DNA of 64,000 bases from JANQOZ01 sp045106555 (GCA_045106555.1 JBGCET010000003.1:1-64000), one strand, 5' to 3'. Positions 9,024 through 18,052 are shown, counted from the first letter of the stretch. The notes: a model not told the origin generated them from the letters alone. Numbers and translations are program-made.

Positions 9024-9611
9024 TTGAAGGGTTCAATTCTGGGTACTTTTGAATATCTGTCGGTTTTTCTTTCCATCGTCACCGGCCTCGGCGTGGTCCG
9101 AGTGCTCGGTGGAGTGGGCACCATTTTGGATCGGGAAGACGTAACTTCTTACTGGGTGCACACGGTGTGGGTAGGCTACTTTGTTTTCTGGTTGCCCTAT
9201 TTTTGGTGGTTTACCTTCGACTGGCAGCATGAAACCACCTGGACCTTTCCAAAATTCTTTTTTGTGGTGGTGTTTTCCATGGTGGCGTATCTGACTACCT
9301 ATGTGTTGGTGCCCACCAGGGCGTCTGATACCAATGACCTCAAAGATTACTACTATCGAGCTCGGCGGCGGTTTTTTACCCTTCTCACTCTGCTCAGTGT
9401 TGCTGATGTGCTCGACACGGTTCTCAAGCCGGGAAACCTGGATGATGTGGGGATCACTTATCCTTTTGTCATGGCCTTTTTGATTATTGGCAGCAGCATT
9501 GGAATCTTTACGAGTCGGCCTCGGTACCATGAAATCTTCACGCTGGCCCACGTCGCGACGGTCGTAGGCTTTGGGTTAGGCATCTACGCCGACGTTCTAC
9601 CAAGCGGCTAA
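9024..9611 (+). CDS. Multi-pass membrane protein of unknown function
   Basis: This 195-residue protein has about five or six hydrophobic segments (YLSVFLSIVTGLGVV, HTVWVGYFVFWLPYFWWF, FFFVVVFSMVAYLTTYVLV, LLTLLSVADVL, PFVMAFLIIGSSIGIF, ATVVGFGLGIYA). Aromatic residues are abundant, and an 'RARRRFFTL' positive patch follows a cytoplasmic loop. The only start I can support is the TTG at 9024, directly before MKGSILGTFEYLS; no good ribosome-binding site precedes it, so the N-terminus is uncertain. No catalytic motif is visible. It shares an upstream region of about 105 bases with the divergent exported protein at 8918 and converges on DoxX. Confidence 0.7.
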   Translation: MKGSILGTFEYLSVFLSIVTGLGVVRVLGGVGTILDREDVTSYWVHTVWVGYFVFWLPYFWWFTFDWQHETTWTFPKFFFVVVFSMVAYLTTYVLVPTRASDTNDLKDYYYRARRRFFTLLTLLSVADVLDTVLKPGNLDDVGITYPFVMAFLIIGSSIGIFTSRPRYHEIFTLAHVATVVGFGLGIYADVLPSG

Positions 9612-9671
9612 CTGGCTCTTGAAAGACCCTTTGGCACCGTCCGCCTTGTCTTAGACCCCGCTTAAGCCCTT

Positions 9672-10082
9672 TCAAGACGCCGTCGACTGAGGAAGGCGGG
9701 TTGCCCACCATGCCCACCAGATAATGAGCAGTTGTAGGGGTAGACGAATATAGAGTAACCAGACGCGAATACCTGGGTAGAGCTCAGGGTTCATCGCCAT
9801 ATGAATGTTTGCCGGTGTTACAGCAATAATCACCAAGACCAACAGCACCCCGGACATCGACCGAAATCGATGCAGCAGCACACCAATACCTCCCGCTATT
9901 TCCAGCACACCGCTGATCCAGATCAAAGCCATCGGCCAGGGCAGGTACGGCGGCATGATGTTGAGATAAAACTGCGGCTGAATGAAATGATTGACACCTC
10001 CGACAATAAAAAACAGCGAAAGCATCAGCAGAGCAAATCGTCGCCCAAGGGTTGAGGGCAGTAAGAAAACCGATTGAGTCAT
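9672..10082 (-). CDS. DoxX-like small membrane protein
   Basis: This 136-residue protein has four transmembrane helices. It begins at the ATG at 10082 (MTQSVFLLPSTLGRRFALL); the frame continues 47 codons upstream but loses hydrophobic character and overlaps the next promoter. DoxX-family features are the first helix ending 'GGVNHFIQPQFYLNIMPPYLP', the GVLEIAGGIGVLL helix, and the C-terminal 'PGIRVWLLYIRLPLQLLIIWWA'. Related small proteins are annotated as DoxX or DUF4267-like and have been tied to thiosulfate or quinol metabolism in a few organisms, but no such function can be assigned here. It is divergent from the GNAT gene at 10222. Confidence 0.8.
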   Translation of the reverse strand: MTQSVFLLPSTLGRRFALLMLSLFFIVGGVNHFIQPQFYLNIMPPYLPWPMALIWISGVLEIAGGIGVLLHRFRSMSGVLLVLVIIAVTPANIHMAMNPELYPGIRVWLLYIRLPLQLLIIWWAWWATRLPQSTAS

Positions 10083-10221
10083 CAAGGGGCACGCAACGCG
10101 TTGGATTTTCTCTAGTGTAAAAAAAATGCGCCGGCGATGGCGGGATTTTGTGAAACTTTCGATCTTAGTTTGTAACGGGCATTGGCTCGAAAAAATTTCA
10201 TTGCCGGGGGAACCATCAGCC

Positions 10222-10860
10222 ATGACGTCGTCTGATCACCTATCTGTAGGTCTGGCCAGCACAGCGCTAGACATCAAGAACGCTCGGCAATTTTGGTACC
10301 AGGTCTACGTTAAAGAAATGCAGCGCCATAAAGACGATGCAGACCATACCCTCAAAGAATTAAGCGATCCCTATGACACCGTAGGCAATCTATTTATTGC
10401 GCGTCGCGAAGGTCGCATTGTCGGCACCGTTATCACCACCTACGGAGAGGTGGCTGATCTGGGTTACTACGCCAGGCTCTATAAATTGGAAACCCTTCCA
10501 GCGAGCCGATTGGCCGAAATTTCTCTCACAAACAAGCTTATTGTCGCCCCAGAGTTTCGCTGCGGAACCTTGGCTCTGAAGCTGGCAGTGGAAACCTATC
10601 GACAGGCGTTTGTCGATGGCATTGGGCAGACGTTCATTGATTGTAATGCGCACCTCGAGTCATTCTTTTTGCGGCTGGGTTTTGTGCATCACCTGGGTTG
10701 GGTGTTGCACAAGGACTACGGTCAGGTGTGCTCTATGACGCTCAACGTCATGGATATCGAACACCTGCAAAACGTACATTCGCCGTTTACCAAACACTTC
10801 CACGCACTGGTGGGCGGACATTCTCACATTGAAAGGAACCATCGTCGTGTCACCAGTTAA
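10222..10860 (+). CDS. GNAT-fold acyltransferase, LuxI/FeeM-like
   Basis: This 212-residue protein starts at the ATG at 10222 (MTSSDHLSVGLAS). Its N-terminal half (ARQFWYQVYVKEMQRH... TVGNLFIARREGRIVGTVI) has the shape of the LuxI/FeeM branch of the GNAT fold: an 'xxxRxxVYxxE'-like helix, then beta strands carrying 'GRIVGT'. A middle LVAPEFRCGTLALKLAVETY segment sits at the acyl-CoA or acyl-ACP binding position, with a later 'ESFFLRLGFVHH'. FeeM-type enzymes make N-acyl amino acids from acyl-ACP. Whether this one does is inferred from fold pattern only. Its last 14 bases overlap the start of the diiron oxidase gene, so the two products are translationally coupled and probably act in one pathway. 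Confidence 0.72.
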   Translation: MTSSDHLSVGLASTALDIKNARQFWYQVYVKEMQRHKDDADHTLKELSDPYDTVGNLFIARREGRIVGTVITTYGEVADLGYYARLYKLETLPASRLAEISLTNKLIVAPEFRCGTLALKLAVETYRQAFVDGIGQTFIDCNAHLESFFLRLGFVHHLGWVLHKDYGQVCSMTLNVMDIEHLQNVHSPFTKHFHALVGGHSHIERNHRRVTS

Positions 10861-11572
10861 GAAAATAGAACATCAGTTTGTTGGCGTGCTGGAAGAATTT
10901 CTCAGCTGCGATGCACTTCGGAAGCTGACGCACGGTGAACTCACCGTTAATCATTACAAATGGATATTACGTCAGATTTTTCATCACGCCCGGGAAAACC
11001 CGCAGATTCAATCGTTAGCCACCACATACTTTCGGGGTAAACACCGCGGCTGCGTTCGTCAGTTTTATACCCATGCAGTATCCGAGATTGGCCACGATCA
11101 GTTAGCGCTGAATGACCTGGCAGTGCTTGGTGAAGATACATCGAACATACCCTTTGAAAATCCTTTGCCAGATACCAGCGCACTGCTGGCTTTTGCTTTT
11201 TATCAAATTCAATTTCGTAATCCTATTGGCTATCTGGGATATCTCTATTTTCTGGAGTTCACGCCCACCGCGTCAGGTGTTGCCATTATCAGTGCGTTGG
11301 AAAACCTGGGTGTTCCGAAAGAGGCGACGTCATTTCTCGAAGACCACACGACAATCGACGTCGGGCATAACAAGCTGATGCAGGGCTATCTGGAAACGCT
11401 GGTGACGTGCGAACAGGATCTGGAGTCGGTTCTGTATGCCATGCAGGTGACCGGCAGGCTTTACGCGAACATGCTCGATGGTGCGGTGGCACAAGCAACT
11501 CGAAACCAAGATTTTGGTGTAAATTTCAGCGAGTTAAATTCCTCCGGTCGGCCGGCGGTCCTGCCGGCATAG
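10847..11572 (+). CDS. Haem-oxygenase-like diiron oxidase (HDO; CADD/UndA-type)
   Basis: The 241-residue protein starts at the GTG at 10847, preferred because AAAGGA lies eight to ten bases upstream; a TTG at 10829 is the other choice. All expected metal ligands of the all-helical HDO fold can be read: ExxH at E80/H83 (VSEIGHDQ), E137 (FLEFTPT) and the HxxxDxxH cluster H167/D171/H174 (DHTTIDVGH). CADD and UndA use this set to bind two irons and oxidise small molecules, for example decarboxylating fatty acids or cleaving amino-acid derivatives. The gene overlaps the acyltransferase by 14 bases, so an N-acyl or fatty-acyl product of that enzyme is the likeliest substrate (inference). Its TAG stop overlaps the next GTG start. 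Confidence 0.83.
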   Translation: MSPVKKIEHQFVGVLEEFLSCDALRKLTHGELTVNHYKWILRQIFHHARENPQIQSLATTYFRGKHRGCVRQFYTHAVSEIGHDQLALNDLAVLGEDTSNIPFENPLPDTSALLAFAFYQIQFRNPIGYLGYLYFLEFTPTASGVAIISALENLGVPKEATSFLEDHTTIDVGHNKLMQGYLETLVTCEQDLESVLYAMQVTGRLYANMLDGAVAQATRNQDFGVNFSELNSSGRPAVLPA

Positions 11573-12801
11573 TGTTCTTGCTGGCTGCCCCATGGTGGAC
11601 GTTCAATCAACTGGCCCATAGTGGCAAGTTCTGGAGGTATCCACTCGCCATTGCTGTTGGCCTTTGCCAATGTCTTGGGTCAGAAAGTTGGGCGGCACCA
11701 GCGATCGAGGTGACTTCCAATACAGCAGCGCCAGGTGAGACCGTATCGTTATCGTTGACGTATCAGCATGAGACTGCGGTGGTAGCGTTCAGCATAGTCA
11801 TCCAGATTCCTGGTGAGACGATCAGCGACGTTGATATCTCTGATTGTGGTGGCGGATCTGTGTCGTGCTCACTGAGCTCCGGCGGGCAAATTTTTGTGGA
11901 TGACTTTGCTCCATTCGCGACGACCAGTCTTGGCAAAATTCGCCTGACGGTGAGCAATGACGTCAGCCATGGAACGTCGATACCCATTAACATCGTGTCC
12001 GAGCGCTACGATGGACTCTCAATCTTTGATATCGCAGCTTACGGAAGCTACAGCGGGAATATTTTGGTTGCGTCAGCAAAGGATCAATTTGAGCCGGACA
12101 ATCAAGCGTTGGCGGCGGGACTTGTCATGGGGGGTGGCCCGATGTGGCGGGTGCAAAATCTTACCGGGAGAGATGAAGACTGGCTGGCGTTTGAGAATCT
12201 GAGCCCCTGCAGCCAGACGAGTACTTGGCAAATGTATTCTCAATCTGCTGATACTCGGTTTCGACCCGTAATCGAGGTGTTTGATTTTGACCGCCTCACC
12301 AACCCCACAATTCCTCCGCGCGCACGCTTCGATGGGTGTGGTCAAACTGCCACAGTATTCCCTTACAACACGTTCTCATTTGTGGCTGAAGCCCAGGGGC
12401 TCTGGCGAATCACGAACTGTCCTGACGTGCCGCTGAAACCCACTGATTCGCTGCGTTACGTGTTGGTTCAGGGAGTTGACTCAGTGCAGTGCCGAGAAAC
12501 TGGAAGAATTGAGGGTCAGGTAGTGTATGCCGATAGCGGGCTGCCCGTTACTGGTATCCGAATGTTTGTTGAAACCGATGAAAATGAGGTGACACCGGTG
12601 AGTCCCGTCGACGGTAGCTTCGGTTTAGGGGTAAATTCGGCGATCCCAGGCGGTGGACAGATTCAAGTTGCGCTGTGGCCAATAGCCGCGTCCTTTGATG
12701 GCTCCCCGCTAGTACAAAAACTTACAGACACACAAATACTGGAAGGAGTCATGCTTCCGGTGAGGCTGATTGACGGGCTGTTTCTTAACGGCTTTGAATG
12801 A
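11572..12801 (+). CDS. Exported protein with cohesin-like and carboxypeptidase-regulatory-like domains, FE tail
   Basis: The 409-residue protein is read from the GTG at 11572, which overlaps the previous stop. The N-terminus is uncertain; the hydrophobic export segment is near residues 27-45 (WRYPLAIAVGLCQCLG, then SWA-AP). After it comes a beta-rich region (IEVTSNTAAPGETVSLSL, with an LGKIRLTVS strand) resembling cohesin or similar Ig-like binding domains, then a central domain with several cysteines, then 'GRIEGQVVYADSGLPVTGI', the opening pattern of CarboxypepD_reg-like domains. It ends DGLFLNGFE, the tail shared with three other exported proteins. Being coupled to an acyltransferase/diiron oxidase pair is unusual for a surface protein. 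Domain names are by pattern only. Confidence 0.72.
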   Translation: MFLLAAPWWTFNQLAHSGKFWRYPLAIAVGLCQCLGSESWAAPAIEVTSNTAAPGETVSLSLTYQHETAVVAFSIVIQIPGETISDVDISDCGGGSVSCSLSSGGQIFVDDFAPFATTSLGKIRLTVSNDVSHGTSIPINIVSERYDGLSIFDIAAYGSYSGNILVASAKDQFEPDNQALAAGLVMGGGPMWRVQNLTGRDEDWLAFENLSPCSQTSTWQMYSQSADTRFRPVIEVFDFDRLTNPTIPPRARFDGCGQTATVFPYNTFSFVAEAQGLWRITNCPDVPLKPTDSLRYVLVQGVDSVQCRETGRIEGQVVYADSGLPVTGIRMFVETDENEVTPVSPVDGSFGLGVNSAIPGGGQIQVALWPIAASFDGSPLVQKLTDTQILEGVMLPVRLIDGLFLNGFE

Positions 12802-12891
12802 CGCGTGACAGTGAATCGTGAAAACATCTTGCCTGTTTCTATCGCTGATGAGAATACGCGAACTCAACGTCCGAGCAAGTTGTTCTGGGGC

Positions 12892-15800
12892 TTATTGTGT
12901 TGCCCGTTTCGGCTGTTGTGTGAGGTTGGGAGCGTTCTGCGGCAGCGGAGGGAAGTTTGGCGCCAGGAGTTGGGGTCGGTGTACACCAAACCCTTGGGCA
13001 TAGTCGGCGCCCAGAGATTTTACAATGGCAAGAATTTCATCATCCTCAACAAACTCAGCAATGGTGCGAATGTTCAGCGTGTGGGCAATGTCTATGATGG
13101 ACTTAACGAAAATTCTGTCTGTCTTGTCGTGAGCAATATCGCGAATGAACATGCCGTCGATTTTCAGGTAGTCCACTTTAAGTTTTTTCAGGTAGCCAAA
13201 GGACGATAGGCCGCTGCCGAAATCGTCCAGTGCGAACTCGCAGCCCATTTCACTCAAGGCATCGATGAGCCGGGACGCTTCCGCGATATTCCGTATCACC
13301 GCAGTTTCTGTAATTTCAAAGTTGATCATGCCGGGCGGAAATTGAGAATTGGCCATGAGTGATAGCAGCGTGTCACAGAACTTGGCGTCACCCATGCTCA
13401 ATCCGGAAAGATTGACCCAGTATCGTCGGCCTTGGGCGTTAAACCCTGAATGAACGAAAAGACTCCTAAGTAAATTGGTCACGACCCATTCGTCCATTTT
13501 TACCCCAAGGCCGTACCGCTCGGCAGCAGGCAAGAACGCCCCGGGCGGAATGAGTTTGCGTGATTCGGGTTCGCGCATTCGCAGAAGAATCTCAACTCGT
13601 TCCGGTTCATCGGACTGTTTCAGTGGAACAATTTTCTGTTCATACAACGCGAACAGGTTGTGCTCCATGGCGTCATGAAGGCGTTTCACCCAGCGCATCT
13701 CGCCGCGATGCTTTTGCGCCTGATCAGAGTCATCGGATACCAAGTGGACCTGATTGCGCCCCGCTTCCTTGGCCGCGTAGCAGGCGGCATCGGCCAACTG
13801 TTGTAATTCGTTGATGTCACCTCGCGTGGTTTCTACCGGAACTACACCAATACTGACACCCACGCGGAAAACCTCGGAGTCCCAAACAAACTGGAAGTTC
13901 TCCACTTCCATGCGAATTTGTTCCGCCACTCTGATGGCCGCGGCGGTTGGGCAGTGTGTTAAAAGGATGCCGAATTCATCGCCGCCCAGTCTTCCAACCG
14001 TATCGTCGGTTCGTATTTTGCCCCTAATAAGCGTCGACAACTGGCGCAGAAGTTGATCTCCGGCCGCGTGACCGCAGGTATCGTTGACAATTTTGAACTG
14101 ATCCAGGTCCAGATACATCAGATAGCAGCATGAGTCCGGACTGGTGGGTTCCGTCCACGCCTGTCTTAGCCTCTCCTGAAACGAGCGTCGATTGAACAGG
14201 CCCGTCAATTCATCGTAACTGGCCTGGTACTCCAGTTGTCGGTTGCTGTCCTCAAGCCGCGCCCGGGCATCTTCGATGGATTGTGTGCGCTCCGCGACTT
14301 CTTTGCGCAAACGCAGGTTAGCGCGGGAAACTCGGCGGTTGCGATAACGCATCATTGCTACAGTAGCCGCCATCAAAGCCGCAACCATGAGTGCCAAAAA
14401 CCAGGATTTTTGCCATACCGGCGTCAACACAGAAAATTGCCAGTCGGATACTTCACCCCAGCGCCCGGCAGGTTTGGAAGCCTGAACCTTGAATTGGTAG
14501 TTCCCTCCGGGCAGTCCGGAATAGCTGACTGACGAGGTAGTGTCCGGCACGCTCCAACTCTCATCGGCACCAACCAACCAGTAGCGGTATTCCATTTGTT
14601 CCGGGTGTCGAGTGGACACCGCGCCGAAGGTAATGGTGACCTTTCTCAAATGGGCAGGCACCGTGCCTCCGTCGGCTACCGGCAGAAGATCTTCGCCGGC
14701 CTCCACTCGCATGACTTTCGCTGCAGGGTCGGGCGAAACCAGCAGAGGTAAGTCGAGTCGAAAACGTGACGCCCCTGCCATCGTACCAATCCAAAGGAAT
14801 CCATCGGGACTGAAGTGCGTTGCGTGAATGTTCGCTTCAATGCCCCGGAAACCCGACATTTTTCCGTAGTGCGCATAGTCTAGCGACTTCGGATTGAGTT
14901 GGTAAACACCGGTTTCCGTACCTACCAGAATCGTGCCGTCCGGGAGAGGCTGGGCGACGTAGGGTGTCTCGTCGACGATAGGGCCGCCACTGAAATTGTC
15001 CAGCTTGTCGTCTTTGAGGTAAATCAGTCCGCCCTCGGCCATGCTCATCCATATGCCGCCGTCCTGTAAAGCCACCTGCAGGAACTGATTGCGTTCAAGC
15101 TCAGCCACAGTCTTAATGAGCTCGGGGGCTATGTCTGGTTGTTTAAGGTCCAGTCGAAACAAGCCAACGTTATTCACGCCGTACCACATCCAACGGTTGT
15201 CCTGTAAGGTCAATGTGTAGACTTCATCGTCTGCCGGAACATGACGAAGAGTTTTGGACGTCGCGTCATAGCGAAACAAACCGTTCGAACTCGTAGCCAT
15301 CCATACGGCGCCGCTCGATTCCATTTCCAAGTCTCGAATTACCAGGCCTTCGGTTTCCGCTATCAGCTGTGCCGCACGGCGTTCTATGTCGATCAGAAAA
15401 AGCCCGGCGCTCCGGTCGGCAGCCCAGATCCCGTTACCCTCTCTATTCATCAGCATGTCGCTTAATAGCCGAACCGGTTGATCCAGGGAATCGTTCAGCA
15501 CCTCAACGTGACCGTTGGGGTCACGTCTGAGAATGCCGCCGTGGGTGCCGAAATACGTGGCGCCCACAGGGTCGCTGGTGATCGCGTACACCTCCGGGCT
15601 TTCATCCCCCACGTCCAACCAGAAATGTTCGATGCGGTTGCCTAGGGATCGATACAGTCCGGTATCAGACGCCAGCCATAACACCTTTTCCCGATCCACA
15701 ACTAGCCGCCGCACGCCAGCCACTTCAATGGCCGGCTCCCCACTGTCAACCTGAAAGACTTGATCTCTAGTGGCTGCCCAGATATTCCCATCATCGTCTG

Positions 15801-16554
15801 CGGCGATGGCGGTGGGTTCGAGGTCGAAGGGGGATGTTAGCCAGTTCACCCGACCGTGTTCCCATCGGCCAACCTCGCCGTCATTGCGAGCAACCAGCGT
15901 TTGGTTGTCGTCGCTCCAGATCGCCGATATGTCGCTGCCTACCATGAGCGGTTCCTGGGGCCTTTCTACGTCAATCGAAAACAGGCGATTGCCTGCCAAG
16001 GCAAGCAGGGTACCCGGTCCACCGGAGACCATTTGGTCAACGACCTGGGGCTGGGAGGCGACGCCGAACAACGAAAAATCTTTGCCATTGCTGCGCACTT
16101 GGAAAATGCCGTTGCCAGAGGTGGCGACATACAAATGATTGCTAACCTCAATGATCGCGCTGACCGCAGCGTTTTCATTCTCTGGTGGATTAACGGTTGC
16201 GGTCACGCGCATACCTTCGATGAGGCTTAAGCCACCGTGAATATCGCCGGCCCAGATCTGGTCATCCTGGGTCGCAAACAGGGCCGACAGGTAGTTGTAA
16301 CGCAACCCATGTTTGATGGTCAGGTGTTCAAATTTGGCCCCGTCAAAGCGATTCAGCCCGCGCTTGGTGGCAATCCACAGAAACCCAATGGAATCCTGGG
16401 TCAGGTCGTGTGCCTCACCCTGACTTAAGCCTTCCATCAGGCCGTATTCCAGCACAGGCTTTGCGGCCTGGCCGGCTCGGTCGGGATGGGCCTGGCTCAG
16501 GGTTGAAAACGCCATGGCGAAGGCGATGATGGCAATGGGGAAAAACCGCTGCAT
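12892..16554 (-). CDS. Periplasmic two-component-type propeller sensor with GGDEF and EAL domains
   Basis: The 1220-residue protein starts at the ATG at 16554, immediately before a signal peptide (FFPIAIIAFAMAFSTLSQA). About 650 residues of Reg_prop-type propeller repeats follow (QDSIGFLWIATKRGLNRF, SPDGFLWIGTMAGASRF and many WxAxxxGLxR units), then a Y_Y_Y domain (YRYWLVGADESW...LPGGNYQFKVQA), one transmembrane helix (WFLALMVAALMAATVAM), a coiled coil, and GGDEF at residues 857-861 preceded by an RxxD inhibitory site (RTDD). A C-terminal EAL domain has EIL at 988-990 and DDFGSG and LKIDG motifs. Both catalytic halves look intact, so it may make or break c-di-GMP in response to a periplasmic ligand, probably a polysaccharide-related one. 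It is divergent from the dehydrogenase at 16610. Confidence 0.9.
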   Translation of the reverse strand: MQRFFPIAIIAFAMAFSTLSQAHPDRAGQAAKPVLEYGLMEGLSQGEAHDLTQDSIGFLWIATKRGLNRFDGAKFEHLTIKHGLRYNYLSALFATQDDQIWAGDIHGGLSLIEGMRVTATVNPPENENAAVSAIIEVSNHLYVATSGNGIFQVRSNGKDFSLFGVASQPQVVDQMVSGGPGTLLALAGNRLFSIDVERPQEPLMVGSDISAIWSDDNQTLVARNDGEVGRWEHGRVNWLTSPFDLEPTAIAADDDGNIWAATRDQVFQVDSGEPAIEVAGVRRLVVDREKVLWLASDTGLYRSLGNRIEHFWLDVGDESPEVYAITSDPVGATYFGTHGGILRRDPNGHVEVLNDSLDQPVRLLSDMLMNREGNGIWAADRSAGLFLIDIERRAAQLIAETEGLVIRDLEMESSGAVWMATSSNGLFRYDATSKTLRHVPADDEVYTLTLQDNRWMWYGVNNVGLFRLDLKQPDIAPELIKTVAELERNQFLQVALQDGGIWMSMAEGGLIYLKDDKLDNFSGGPIVDETPYVAQPLPDGTILVGTETGVYQLNPKSLDYAHYGKMSGFRGIEANIHATHFSPDGFLWIGTMAGASRFRLDLPLLVSPDPAAKVMRVEAGEDLLPVADGGTVPAHLRKVTITFGAVSTRHPEQMEYRYWLVGADESWSVPDTTSSVSYSGLPGGNYQFKVQASKPAGRWGEVSDWQFSVLTPVWQKSWFLALMVAALMAATVAMMRYRNRRVSRANLRLRKEVAERTQSIEDARARLEDSNRQLEYQASYDELTGLFNRRSFQERLRQAWTEPTSPDSCCYLMYLDLDQFKIVNDTCGHAAGDQLLRQLSTLIRGKIRTDDTVGRLGGDEFGILLTHCPTAAAIRVAEQIRMEVENFQFVWDSEVFRVGVSIGVVPVETTRGDINELQQLADAACYAAKEAGRNQVHLVSDDSDQAQKHRGEMRWVKRLHDAMEHNLFALYEQKIVPLKQSDEPERVEILLRMREPESRKLIPPGAFLPAAERYGLGVKMDEWVVTNLLRSLFVHSGFNAQGRRYWVNLSGLSMGDAKFCDTLLSLMANSQFPPGMINFEITETAVIRNIAEASRLIDALSEMGCEFALDDFGSGLSSFGYLKKLKVDYLKIDGMFIRDIAHDKTDRIFVKSIIDIAHTLNIRTIAEFVEDDEILAIVKSLGADYAQGFGVHRPQLLAPNFPPLPQNAPNLTQQPKRATQ

Positions 16555-16609
16555 CCTACTGTATCGTGTAGAAAGCAGTTTTGCTTTAGCCAAAGGGAAC
16601 CGGGACAAC

Positions 16610-17425
16610 ATGAAATTTGAGGGTCGAACCGTTCTGATCACGGGCGCATCCATGGGGGTGGGCGCTGCCGTGGCCAGCGCCTTTGCGGCCGAGGGTGCCA
16701 ACCTGGTGCTGCTGGCCCGGGGCGAGGCCAAGCTGCGAGCGCTGGAAGCGACGCTGGACTTGCCAGGCCGGGTGCTTGTTGCGCCAATGAACGTCACCGA
16801 TACGGCGGCTTTTGAACAGCTTCTGAGTGACACTTCCGAGCAGTTCGGTGGGCTGGATATTCTGGTCAACAATGCCGGTTTTCATGAACGTGGCCTGGTT
16901 GAAGCGGTTGACGCGAAGCACTTGGGTCAGATGATTGACGTCAATCTCAAAGCGCCCCTGATGGCGACCGCTATTGCACTGCCCTACCTGCGGCGCGCCC
17001 GCCAGCCCGCGGTTATTCAGGTCGCTTCGCTGGCCGGTCGGGCCGCTATTCCCGGTTCAGCCACCTATTCCGCTACGAAGTGGGGGCTGCGGATGTTTAG
17101 TCTTGCGTTGGCGGAAGAATTGCGCGGGTCGGGGATTAAGATTGCCTGCGTATCGCCCGGTCCCATTGATACCGGGTTCATCATGGACGACATTGATCGG
17201 GTCACTGATCTGACCTTTTCCCAACCTCTCAGTACTGCCTCCCAGGTGGCTCAGGTGGTCTTAGATCTGGTCACCAATAATCGCTTGGAACAATCCATGC
17301 CCGGTAAAAGCGGTTATCTGACGACCCTCACCTATCTTGCGCCTTGGCTGGGACGCGCGTTGCGTCCGATGCTGGAGCGAAAAGGGCAGCGAACCAAGCG
17401 GCGGTTGAAGCGTGAGCGCGGCTAA
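16610..17425 (+). CDS. Short-chain dehydrogenase/reductase
   Basis: This is a 271-residue cytoplasmic SDR. The start is the ATG at 16610 (MKFEGRTVLITGAS); an in-frame upstream extension lies antisense to the divergent sensor gene and is not credible. Motifs seen: TGASMGVG for the dinucleotide, NNAG (LVNNAGFHERG), catalytic Ser in VASLAG, YSATK as YxxxK, and PGPIDTGF after it. The C-terminus is strongly basic (RKGQRTKRRLKRERG), preceded by a hydrophobic LTYLAPWLGRALRPML stretch. This tail is common in SDRs of the DltE/YqjQ-like group and may allow peripheral membrane association. The substrate is unknown. It converges on the 2TM gene. Confidence 0.87.
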   Translation: MKFEGRTVLITGASMGVGAAVASAFAAEGANLVLLARGEAKLRALEATLDLPGRVLVAPMNVTDTAAFEQLLSDTSEQFGGLDILVNNAGFHERGLVEAVDAKHLGQMIDVNLKAPLMATAIALPYLRRARQPAVIQVASLAGRAAIPGSATYSATKWGLRMFSLALAEELRGSGIKIACVSPGPIDTGFIMDDIDRVTDLTFSQPLSTASQVAQVVLDLVTNNRLEQSMPGKSGYLTTLTYLAPWLGRALRPMLERKGQRTKRRLKRERG

Positions 17426-17435
17426 AGCTCGCTGC

Positions 17436-17951
17436 CTAGCTTGGCTTCTTCTGCTCGGCCGCCAGATCGTAGTAGTCGAACTTTGAGCTAGTGACAAAGG
17501 CTTCCAGTTTTTCGATTTCGCGCTCCACGTCTGCCTGGCTTCCAGAATCACCCGTTTCTTTGATCTGAGCGATCTTTTGCTGCGCGTTAACCAGGCTCTG
17601 GCGGGTATCTAACAGCGCTGGGTCAATACTCTCCCAGTTGACGCCGGACATAATGGTTACCAGGGCCTCGGTGCGTTCAGCAAGGGCGGAGATATCATCC
17701 CGGGCGCTTTTCAGTCCGGTCAGTTCCTCCATTTTCCTTGATTCCCATTGGGCGCTGGTGCCGAACACCTGCCACGCATGAATGATAATAGCGATTCCCC
17801 AGCCCATTAGCGGAAAGACAAACCACAGGGGATCCGGTCCGGTGACCATGTTGAGAGCAAAGAGAAACAGATTGACGGCGACGTAGGTGCTGAGGTGGGT
17901 ATAGAAGTCCTTCAGCTCCTTTACCCGTTCTTTGGCCTGTTCTTCATTCAT
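17436..17951 (-). CDS. 2TM-domain membrane protein with coiled-coil tail
   Basis: This 171-residue protein begins at the ATG at 17951 (MNEEQAKERVKELKDFYTHL). Residues about 15-70 match the 2TM domain pattern: FYTHLSTYVAVNLFLFALNM, a polar loop with PDPLWFVFPLMGWGIAIIIHAWQVF, in which the WG and H residues are hallmarks. In other bacteria this domain often heads histidine kinases or stands alone. The remaining 100 residues are polar and helical, with heptad-like LxxAxxxIxxI patterns, and suggest a coiled coil. There is no enzymatic motif. The gene ends ten bases from the convergent SDR. A 175-base region upstream (17952-18126) holds only a hairpin. Confidence 0.82.
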   Translation of the reverse strand: MNEEQAKERVKELKDFYTHLSTYVAVNLFLFALNMVTGPDPLWFVFPLMGWGIAIIIHAWQVFGTSAQWESRKMEELTGLKSARDDISALAERTEALVTIMSGVNWESIDPALLDTRQSLVNAQQKIAQIKETGDSGSQADVEREIEKLEAFVTSSKFDYYDLAAEQKKPS

Positions 17952-18052
17952 GGTGTTTGTCTTCCCTTATTTTTTTGTGATCACACACACGTGAATGAAG
18001 TTTAAGCAAAAACCGTTCCAGGTTTAATACTTCGTTGTTTCAAAGGGTTATC

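Noticed and set aside
9617..9677. TCTTGAAAG and CTTTCAAGA inverted repeat between convergent genes.
   Set aside because: A 43-base loop and no T run make it a poor terminator.
12805..13209. Plus-strand frame after the cohesin-like gene.
   Set aside because: It is mainly antisense to the EAL end of the sensor, with no signal of a separate gene.
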